From contig JAFPYR010000117.1 in the NCBI GenBank assembly GCA_017412115.1, positions 1-64,000 of the forward strand: a stretch of 64,000 nucleotides of DNA. Direction: 5' to 3'. Positions within the stretch are counted from its first letter, which is position 1. Each line of letters opens with the position of its first letter. This stretch comes from Bacteroidales bacterium (GTDB lineage: Bacteria; Bacteroidota; Bacteroidia; Bacteroidales; UBA3824). Under the pieces are notes generated by a model. That model was not told the DNA's origin. It made no database searches and was given only the letters and a program-made list of their open reading frames with translations. Position numbers and translations under genes: made by a program. Shown piece after piece: positions 57,551-64,000 of this stretch.

Positions 57551-59047
57551 TTAAGCTTTCTGCTCTTTGAGTACAACGTCATGTGCACCACCTTCAACGA
57601 TTGATGTTGAAGATACGAGAGTTATCTTCGCATTTTTCTGCAAATCAGGAATAGAAGTAACACCGCATGAACACATCGTCGATTTTATTTTATCAATCGT
57701 AATATTGATATTATCTTTGAGTTTTCCGGCATACGGCACGTATGAATCAACACCTTCTTCAAATTTCATGGTTGCTTCACCGCCCATATCATAACGCTGC
57801 CAATTGCGGGCACGGTTTGAACCCTCACCCCAATATTCTTTCATGTACGAGCCGTTAATCATAATCTTCTTGGTAGGACTTTCGTCAAAACGGGCAAAAT
57901 AACGTCCCATCATCAAAAAGTCAGCACCCATTGCAAGAGCCAAAACCATGTGATAATCCTGAACCAAACCGCCGTCAGAACAAATCGGAATATAAACGCC
58001 AGTCTTTTGGAAATATTCGTCACGCGCTTTTGCAACGTCAATTATCGCAGTAGCCTGACCGCGTCCGATACCTTTTTGCTCACGTGTGATACAAATCGAA
58101 CCGCCGCCGATTCCTACTTTTATAAAGTCGGCTCCGGCCTCTGCCAAATAGTTAAAACCCTCAGCATCAACAACATTACCGGCACCAATCTTGAGTGTAT
58201 CACCGTAATTTTCCCTAACCCATTGCAAGGTTTCTTTTTGCCACTCAGAAAAACCGTCAGAGGAGTCCATACAAACCACATCAACTCCTGCCTCTACCAA
58301 TTTCGGGATTCTCTCCTTGTAATCACGGGTGTTGATACCGGCACCGACAAGCAATGATTTGTCTTTGTCCAAAAGCTCTCTCGGATTGGTTTTGTGTGAA
58401 TCGTAATCTTTGCGGAAAACAAAAAATTTAAGGTTTTGATTATCGTCAATAACGGGAAGTGCGTTAATTTTGTTTGACCAAATGATGTCATTAGCCTCAT
58501 TCAAATCGAGCGGATATTTTGCAACGACAAGTTTCTCAAAAGGAGTCATAAAATCTTTGACCTTTTTCTCAAGCGAATCTTTGCTCGGACGATAGTCCCT
58601 TGATGTTACAATTCCCAACAATTTACCGTTTGAAGTACCGTCAGCAGTGATTCCGATTGTGCTGTAACCTGTTTGCTGTTTTAGAGCGATAACATCTTTC
58701 AGCGTGTTTTCGGGAGTCAGATTAGCATTGCTGACAACAAATCCGGCTTTGTATTTTTTCACTTTTCTGACCATTTCCGCCTGCGACTCGATGGATTGCG
58801 AACCGAAAATAAACGAAATGCCACCATTTTTAGCCAATGCAATCGCCATGTTGGAATCCGAAACGGATTGCATTATCGCCGAAGTAAAAGGCGCATTAAG
58901 AGTAATGGACGGTTGAGCGTCTTTTTTGAATTTTACAAGCGGAGTTTTCAACGTTACGTTGTCGGGAGTACAATCCTTAGTCGTTAAGCCCGGAATTAAA
59001 AGGTATTCGTTAAAAGTCCTTGAAATTTCGTTAATTATATGTGCCAT
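57551..59047 (-). CDS. guaB: IMP dehydrogenase
   Basis: A 498-residue enzyme that oxidises IMP to XMP. Two CBS domains (about 95-210) interrupt the barrel, the catalytic Cys is in [15 protein letters not shown] (about residue 319), the mobile flap carries the Arg-Tyr pair in NWQRYD, and the end holds the monovalent-cation site. The protein begins with a slightly extended, distinctive N-terminal sequence. Guanine nucleotide synthesis, cytoplasm. Confidence 0.95.
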   Translation of the reverse strand: MAHIINEISRTFNEYLLIPGLTTKDCTPDNVTLKTPLVKFKKDAQPSITLNAPFTSAIMQSVSDSNMAIALAKNGGISFIFGSQSIESQAEMVRKVKKYKAGFVVSNANLTPENTLKDVIALKQQTGYSTIGITADGTSNGKLLGIVTSRDYRPSKDSLEKKVKDFMTPFEKLVVAKYPLDLNEANDIIWSNKINALPVIDDNQNLKFFVFRKDYDSHKTNPRELLDKDKSLLVGAGINTRDYKERIPKLVEAGVDVVCMDSSDGFSEWQKETLQWVRENYGDTLKIGAGNVVDAEGFNYLAEAGADFIKVGIGGGSICITREQKGIGRGQATAIIDVAKARDEYFQKTGVYIPICSDGGLVQDYHMVLALAMGADFLMMGRYFARFDESPTKKIMINGSYMKEYWGEGSNRARNWQRYDMGGEATMKFEEGVDSYVPYAGKLKDNINITIDKIKSTMCSCGVTSIPDLQKNAKITLVSSTSIVEGGAHDVVLKEQKA

Positions 59048-59132
59048 GATTATATCATTAGGGATTTAAAAAAATTTTGCAATTTTAATAAAAAAATCCG
59101 TTGCAAAGAAATTTTTTTCATGTTTTTTTGTT

Positions 59133-59140
59133 TAATTTTG
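59133..59140 (+). promoter_or_regulatory. Candidate -7 element (TAATTTTG) of the propeller gene
   Basis: TAATTTTG lies 45 bases before the start codon and matches TAnnTTTG. No TTTG at 19-21 bases upstream, so it is a partial match. Confidence 0.4.
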
Positions 59141-59184
59141 CGCCATATCAAATTTAATATTTTTAACTTAAAAAAAATTAAAAT

Positions 59185-60771
59185 ATGAGAAACCTATTGT
59201 TTTGTGCGCTTTTGGTTTCAGGCTGCGCAAATGCTCAAACTAACAACCAATCTGCAGAATGCGATTCTACAGCCCTACCTACTGACAGTATTAAAACCGA
59301 AATAGTCGAAAAATACCAAAAATTACCTGACACTCAATTTGTTTCGGTAGAGAATTTTGAATACGAAATTAAAATTTTTGATACTGTTCACAACGGGGAA
59401 ATTGATAATTTAAAACCACGTTACGACAACACTTCCAATATTTTAACCTTCAGAAAAAATAGTTTTAGGAATGCTGATTTCGGCGGAAAGGTTACCGGAA
59501 CACCAAAAAACATTACCGTAGAATGGACTTTTGAAACTGACATGGACAATACGGATACAAAATACGGACGTTGGGGCGGCGGCACAGGTTGGACGGGACA
59601 GCCTTTGTATGTAAATTGGAGCGATTCGTTAAAAGAAAAATTCAAGTCCACTCCTTCGGCTAACGTTACACAAAACTTTAATAATCAAGAAATTATGATA
59701 GGTTCGTTGGCCTCAAAAGTATATTTCATAGATTATGAAACGGGCAAAAAATCACGCACACCTTTAGAGGTAAACAATCCGATAAAAGGAACGATTTCGC
59801 TTGACCCGGATTTAAACGGCAAACTCTATGTAGGTCAAGGAGTTCCGGCACGTTTACCATACGGACAACTTACTGCGGATTTGTTTACGCAAACTGTTAA
59901 AAATACCAATATGGCTGATGGCACGGCATGGCGAGGCTGGCACGCTTCAGACTCCTCACCGCTTAGAATCGGACAGTTTGTTTTTCGTCCGAGCGAAAAC
60001 GGAACGCTTTATAAATTCTACGTTACCGACAGCCTCGAAATACTTCATTCTCAAATGAAATACCGCAAAAAAGGTTCTTCGGGTCCGGGCATGGAATCAT
60101 CAATGTCGATTTATATGAACTACGGTTTTATCGCTGATAATCACGGATATATAGTTTGTGTTAATCTCGATTGTCTAAAACCTGTTTGGATTTATAACAA
60201 TCATGACGATACGGACGCTACTCCCGTAATAGAAGTTGAAGATGGCACACCTTATATTTATATCGGCTGCGAAATGGACCGTCAAGGCGATTTAGGGCAA
60301 TCGCATTTCGCAAAAATCAACGCTCTGACCGGTGAAAAAATTTGGGATTATACGGAAAGTGCCAAAAAAGTAAAAACAGGCAGCAAACATTTTGACGGCG
60401 GCTATTATGCTACTGCACTACTTGGACACGGGGATTGCGACAGTTTGGTTTTCGTAAATTATGTTGCAAACGACAACGGTCAAAACGGATATTTTTACGC
60501 TTTCAGCAAAAAAGACGGCACACTGAAATACAAAACGAAACTCAATTGTTATTCATGGTCATCGCCGGTCGGCTTTTTGAACGAAACGGGCGAAATGTTT
60601 GTTTTTAGCGGTGATACTCACGGATATGTTTATCTCTTCAAAGGACAAACGGGCGAGATATTATGTTCCAAACTTTTAGGAATCAATTTTGAATCGTCCC
60701 CGGCAGTAATTGACAATCATGTAGTTATAGGTTCAAGAGGAAATAAAATCTACAAACTGAAAATTGAATAA
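59185..60771 (+). CDS. Exported PQQ-like beta-propeller protein
   Basis: A 528-residue protein with an N-terminal signal that may be a lipoprotein signal (LLVSGC). The rest is built of repeats that resemble quinoprotein/PQQ-like propeller blades (GTISLDPDLNGKLYVGQG, GFIADNHGYIVCVNL, YVYLFKGQTGEILC, SSPAVIDNHVVIGS). No enzyme motif is seen. Function is not known; the family may be a structural or binding protein. It is followed by a long AT-rich hairpin. Confidence 0.78.
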   Translation: MRNLLFCALLVSGCANAQTNNQSAECDSTALPTDSIKTEIVEKYQKLPDTQFVSVENFEYEIKIFDTVHNGEIDNLKPRYDNTSNILTFRKNSFRNADFGGKVTGTPKNITVEWTFETDMDNTDTKYGRWGGGTGWTGQPLYVNWSDSLKEKFKSTPSANVTQNFNNQEIMIGSLASKVYFIDYETGKKSRTPLEVNNPIKGTISLDPDLNGKLYVGQGVPARLPYGQLTADLFTQTVKNTNMADGTAWRGWHASDSSPLRIGQFVFRPSENGTLYKFYVTDSLEILHSQMKYRKKGSSGPGMESSMSIYMNYGFIADNHGYIVCVNLDCLKPVWIYNNHDDTDATPVIEVEDGTPYIYIGCEMDRQGDLGQSHFAKINALTGEKIWDYTESAKKVKTGSKHFDGGYYATALLGHGDCDSLVFVNYVANDNGQNGYFYAFSKKDGTLKYKTKLNCYSWSSPVGFLNETGEMFVFSGDTHGYVYLFKGQTGEILCSKLLGINFESSPAVIDNHVVIGSRGNKIYKLKIE

Positions 60772-60780
60772 CCGCTAAAT

Positions 60781-60837
60781 AAATTTCATAAAATTATCCA
60801 AAAAAAAAATTTTTTTTCGCATAATTTTATGAAATTT
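60781..60837. repeat. Perfect 17-bp AT-rich inverted repeat
   Basis: Arms at 60781-60797 and 60821-60837 are perfect reverse complements; the spacer of 23 bases itself contains an A run facing a T run. It may be a terminator of the propeller gene (stop at 60771), a processing site or a leader structure for the thioredoxin gene. It lacks a clear T tract on its downstream side. Confidence 0.7.
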
Positions 60838-60907
60838 TAATCCATTTACTATCATATTTTAAAAAAAAGAAAGGTCAATAATAATTTTTTAAACAATAAA
60901 AACGATT

Positions 60908-61528
60908 ATGAACAAAGTAATAGTAGTTTTATTATCACTAATCTTATTAGCGTTAATATTCATAGGAGGAGTTTTGTTAATCTCTGACGATAGCCCAAAC
61001 GAAACACAATCGACAGAAAAAGTTGATGACAAAACCTCGTCTGAAAAACCCTCAAAACCGGAAAAGCCGTCTAAACCTGAAAAACCATCGAAACCCGAAA
61101 AACCGTCAAAACCGGAAGATGATGAAGATTATTACGGCGACGAAGAGGACGATTTTGACGGAAATGTCTCTGTTATAGAATGTACTGACGCAACATTTGC
61201 AAAACAAGTTTTTGACGTGGATAATGAGAAAATTATTTGCAAAAAACCGTTTATCATTGATTTCAACGCTACATGGTGCGGACCATGCCAACAATTAAGA
61301 CCCGTTTTGGAAAGAATTCAAAAACAATACGGTTCCAAAATTCAGATTTATAGCGTTGATGTTGATAAATGCAGTAAAACCGCCGATGCAATAGGCATTG
61401 AAAGTTTACCGACTTTGCTTTATTTTAATCCCAAAATTGAAAAGAACGATGCCGTTCATTATACGGAAGGCGGATTATCAGAAAGCCAGCTCAAGCAAAT
61501 CATTTCATCGAAAATGAAAGTTAACTAA
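60908..61528 (+). CDS. Membrane-anchored thioredoxin-like protein with Lys-Pro repeats
   Basis: A 206-residue protein with an uncleaved membrane helix (about 4-27), then a linker containing four EKPSKP repeats (46-69), an acidic patch (DDEDYYGDEEDDFDG) and a thioredoxin domain with the active site WCGPC. The domain continues with the cis-Pro region ESLPTLLYF. It is likely periplasmic or external, tethered to the membrane. Oxidising or reducing role cannot be judged; no DsbD/CcdA-like partner is near. Confidence 0.85.
   Translation: MNKVIVVLLSLILLALIFIGGVLLISDDSPNETQSTEKVDDKTSSEKPSKPEKPSKPEKPSKPEKPSKPEDDEDYYGDEEDDFDGNVSVIECTDATFAKQVFDVDNEKIICKKPFIIDFNATWCGPCQQLRPVLERIQKQYGSKIQIYSVDVDKCSKTADAIGIESLPTLLYFNPKIEKNDAVHYTEGGLSESQLKQIISSKMKVN
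61043..61114 (+). repeat. Four 18-bp EKPSKP-coding repeats
   Basis: Four in-frame 18-base units encode EKPSKP. Their codons differ between units (for example CCC/CCG/CCA for Pro and TCA/TCT/TCG for Ser), so the peptide repeats are preserved while the DNA is not identical. Confidence 0.9.
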
Positions 61529-61533
61529 AAACA

Positions 61534-61571
61534 AAAATCCCCGTACTAAAATTAGCACTGGGATTTTCTTC
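61534..61571. terminator. Terminator after the thioredoxin gene
   Basis: AAAATCCC pairs with GGGATTTT; inner pairs are interrupted by two mismatches. It is in the gap between convergent genes (thioredoxin stop 61528, amylase stop 61594) and may serve both. Confidence 0.65.
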
Positions 61572-61593
61572 TTAACTTTAAAACTTAATTTAG

Positions 61594-62862
61594 TTATGCA
61601 ACAAAAATCTTAAACTCTTTCGGTCCGAAAGAGAATTTCTCCCTTGACCTGAAAGTATATTCTTTATTTTCAAAAACGCTTTTGAATTTTCCTTTCAACA
61701 ATTCGCTCTCCGCTGTAAAATCTATTCTGTCAGAATGGAAATTAAAAATACCGATTACTTTATTTTTACCTTTCACTCTAACAAAAGCATAAATATTACA
61801 ATTGTCGGTAGTCATAATTTTCGTAAAACTTCCGCCGTAAAGACCGTTCCAAAGAGCCTCGTTTTCGGTTTTCAAATTGTTTAAAGTCTTGTAAAAATCT
61901 CCCAAAGAACAATTCGTCCAATCGATTTCCTGCTTTTCAAAAAGATGAAGAGTTTTGTTGTTAGCAGCCTCTTGTCCGCTGTAAATCAACGGCATAGCAG
62001 GCAAAAGATACGTTAATGCAGCAAAGGTTTTAACACCGTCGGAAAATCTGTCATATTCCGTACCGTTCCAAGCACTCTCGTCATGATTGGTCGTAAACGT
62101 CATTCTGTAATTCTCCGGTCTGAATTTATCCAATTCATAATTACGGTAATGGTCAAAATCATAAACGTTTTTCTGTCTGTGGGCAATCTGTTTCATCAAA
62201 TTGTGAAGCTCCCAACAATATGTCATATCAAAAGCCTCATGAATTTGCGGGTCTTCCCACTCCGCCAACCAAAAACATGGTTTAATTTTATCAACCTCCT
62301 TACGCGCTTTCACCCAAAACCATGTCGGTACCAAACCCGCCATATCACAACGGTAACCGTCAATGTCAAACTCCTTGACCCAATAACTCAAAGAGTCAAT
62401 CATCGCATTTACGGTGTCAGGATTTTCATAATTAAGGTGTGCAACATCAGTCCAATCCTCGTTAGGAGCAAGAATATTACCGCAACCATCCTGATAATAT
62501 CTGTCAGGATTAGAGGTTATCCAAGGATTGTCCCACGAAGTATGGTTTGCAACCCAATCAAGGATAACGTGCATTCCTTTCTTGTGAATCGTTTCAACCA
62601 ATTTCCTAAAATCATCTTTGGTTCCGAAATCAGGATTTATTTCTTTATAATTTTTAACGCTGTAAGCGCTTCCGAGCGTTCCTTTGCGGTTCTTCTCCCC
62701 TACCGGAAATACGGGCATAAGCCATAAAATATCAACGCCCATATCTTTCAATCTGTCAAGATGTGATGAAAATCCCGCAATATTGCCTTTTGGGCTGAAC
62801 TGTCGGATGTTAACCTCATAAATATTTGAATTCTTCGTCCATTCAGGTGTCTTAAATGCCAT
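61594..62862 (-). CDS. Cytoplasmic glycoside hydrolase family 13 alpha-amylase-like enzyme
   Basis: A 422-residue GH13 enzyme. Conserved regions I-IV are seen as DWVANHTS, GYRCDMAG (nucleophile Asp), WLAEWED (acid/base Glu) and TTNHDES (transition-state Asp). There is no signal peptide, so it is probably cytoplasmic. It follows the GH77 gene in the same direction (35-base gap) and is thus likely for breakdown or rearrangement of maltodextrins or glycogen. Confidence 0.93.
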   Translation of the reverse strand: MAFKTPEWTKNSNIYEVNIRQFSPKGNIAGFSSHLDRLKDMGVDILWLMPVFPVGEKNRKGTLGSAYSVKNYKEINPDFGTKDDFRKLVETIHKKGMHVILDWVANHTSWDNPWITSNPDRYYQDGCGNILAPNEDWTDVAHLNYENPDTVNAMIDSLSYWVKEFDIDGYRCDMAGLVPTWFWVKARKEVDKIKPCFWLAEWEDPQIHEAFDMTYCWELHNLMKQIAHRQKNVYDFDHYRNYELDKFRPENYRMTFTTNHDESAWNGTEYDRFSDGVKTFAALTYLLPAMPLIYSGQEAANNKTLHLFEKQEIDWTNCSLGDFYKTLNNLKTENEALWNGLYGGSFTKIMTTDNCNIYAFVRVKGKNKVIGIFNFHSDRIDFTAESELLKGKFKSVFENKEYTFRSREKFSFGPKEFKIFVA

Positions 62863-62897
62863 GATTATCTTTTTATTTATTAGTTTTAAGTTTTGTT

Positions 62898-64000
62898 TTA
62901 ATATGCTATATCCCTGCCTGAAAAATGCAGCATTTCTTTCAACGTGTTGTTAAGAGGAGTTGCATTTTGAAGCTGTTGCAAACTGATATGACAACGGTAA
63001 CGCCAATAATAATTTGCAACTGAAGGAACATTAATTCTCTCTTTTGAGGGGTCTTTGAGTCGTAAGTTTTCGTCCAAACCGAGTATATCCTGCAATTGGA
63101 AAATAGCCCACATTGCCGGAGAATAAAGATGTTGATACATAATATCTTTTACAACCCACGTTTCGCAATAGAAGGGAGCCTGACCGCTTTTGGAAAGTCC
63201 GTTATTATAAAAACGCTGCGACCTTGCGTGGTCCTCGTCCCACCAGCCGCGGATTGAAGAGGTATCGTGTGTACTCGGTGTTGCAACCGACAAAAACGGA
63301 TAACCAGAAGGTCTGCCGAACTCGCCGGAAGTATCTTTTGGCATACGTTGAATTTCAAGGCTTAAAATATTAAGTTTTTTCATAACCTCTGGTACGCACG
63401 CCGGAATCATACCTAAATCTTCACCGCAAACCATCATATCTGTTGCTTTTGTAAGACCGGGAAGTTTTATCTCCGCTTGATTCTTCCAAAGTTCCTCGTT
63501 ACGGCGATAAAAATAATCGTTGTAAATATCACCGATAACTTGCTTTGCCTGATTATCAAGCTCTTTATAAGAATTAGTCTTAAAAAGCGAATGTCTTGGG
63601 TGATAACAGTTTTCTTTGTGTTTATCCTTGAAGAAAAGCACCTCTGAAACAAGATAAATCAAACCTTGTTTTATTTTTTGCATGTGTACTAATTCTTCAG
63701 GCGAAGGACTTGAAATCGTGTTGAAAGCCTCCTCGATTTTGCTTTGAGTATCGTATTCGGCTTTGAGTCTGTATTCACCTTCCTTACCTTCAACCTCGTC
63801 CAAAAACGAATGTTTCACGTAACCCGCTCTATCCTGAAATATCTGATTGATAATATGTTTACGGATATAGGGTTTACAAAATCTTTCTTCGTCAAAATGA
63901 AGACCTCTTGCCTCAACTTCCGCTTTTGTAATAGGAATTGCGGGATCAAAAACACCCATCAAACCTCTTGTCTGCTCCAAAGGTATCGACCAAATTCTGA
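62898..64000 (-). CDS. malQ: 4-alpha-glucanotransferase (GH77), 3' part, cut by the window edge
   Basis: C-terminal part of a GH77 amylomaltase; the frame continues beyond 64000 (RIWSIPLEQTRGLMG at the edge). Catalytic acid/base Glu is in CGEDLGMIP, and the conserved Asp is in STHDTSSIRGWW. It moves glucan units between alpha-1,4-glucans. Upstream of the GH13 gene in the same operon. Visible region is 367 codons including the stop. The large insertion before GEDLG (about 100 residues, helical) is typical for Bacteroidota and related enzymes. The 5' part is outside the window. Confidence 0.93.
   Translation of the reverse strand, partial: RIWSIPLEQTRGLMGVFDPAIPITKAEVEARGLHFDEERFCKPYIRKHIINQIFQDRAGYVKHSFLDEVEGKEGEYRLKAEYDTQSKIEEAFNTISSPSPEELVHMQKIKQGLIYLVSEVLFFKDKHKENCYHPRHSLFKTNSYKELDNQAKQVIGDIYNDYFYRRNEELWKNQAEIKLPGLTKATDMMVCGEDLGMIPACVPEVMKKLNILSLEIQRMPKDTSGEFGRPSGYPFLSVATPSTHDTSSIRGWWDEDHARSQRFYNNGLSKSGQAPFYCETWVVKDIMYQHLYSPAMWAIFQLQDILGLDENLRLKDPSKERINVPSVANYYWRYRCHISLQQLQNATPLNNTLKEMLHFSGRDIAY

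Noticed and set aside
59080-59107. Possible guaB promoter (TTTG and TAAAATTG on the minus strand)
   Set aside because: The spacer is only 16 bases and the -7 element has one mismatch; not listed as a feature.

Overview
This window looks like the chromosome of an AT-rich Bacteroidota, most likely of the order Bacteroidales. The evidence is: promoters of the Bacteroides type (TTTG, about 20 bases, TAnnTTTG) in front of many genes; mostly absent Shine-Dalgarno sites; a complete Na+-pumping NADH:quinone reductase operon (nqrABCDEF); GldF/GldG; a type IX secretion C-terminal sorting domain on a secreted protease; and SusR-free glycan enzymes with Sec signals. I see no rRNA, tRNA, CRISPR array, prophage or intact insertion sequence.

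Layout. 1-3.0 kb: a BASS-family transporter and a membrane PP2C-type phosphatase. 3.0-5.4 kb: a small accessory island next to the 3' end of nqrF. It holds a MntA/HepT pair, a broken DUF4160 gene with a DUF2442-HTH partner, and a PIN toxin with its antitoxin. Between these cassettes lie two extra copies of the nqrF 3' end, one of them carrying the nqr terminator. 5.5-11.4 kb: nqrF to nqrA on the minus strand, with nqrB broken by a 1-base deletion. 11.7-18.7 kb: a lipoprotein esterase, an AraC regulator, a P1B metal ATPase, and an ABC exporter operon ending in acpH, whose permease is also broken by a 1-base deletion. 18.8-27.8 kb: a lipoprotein, an AddA/RecB-like helicase-nuclease, and an operon of a degenerate UbiB-fold protein, two phasin-like proteins, DUF4112 and a large coiled-coil protein.

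27.9-37.5 kb: rmlB-rmlD (dTDP-rhamnose), a YibE/F membrane protein coupled to an alkaline phosphatase, a divergent sugar permease of the FucP type, and gldF-gldG-DUF4340. 37.5-49.4 kb: an outer-membrane barrel, a previously easy-to-miss 59-residue zinc ribbon, a secreted BNR protein and a T9SS-sorted serine protease, RecQ, then a periplasmic folding operon (three PpiC/SurA-type proteins) ending in MoxR. 49.4-64 kb: GH2 beta-galactosidase, a second outer-membrane barrel, a lone chemoreceptor, ComEC, IMP dehydrogenase, a PQQ-like propeller, a membrane-tethered thioredoxin, and a cytoplasmic GH13 amylase with a GH77 glucanotransferase cut by the window edge.

The most unusual part is 3.0-5.5 kb. 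Copies of the nqrF tail border toxin-antitoxin-like cassettes, and the distal copy differs from the resident gene only at synonymous sites. This points to stepwise, homology-linked gain of small cassettes at the nqrF 3' end rather than local decay. A second candidate is the UbiB-like/phasin/DUF4112/coiled-coil operon. Two apparent frameshifts of the same type (loss of one A in an A run) should be checked against reads before being believed.
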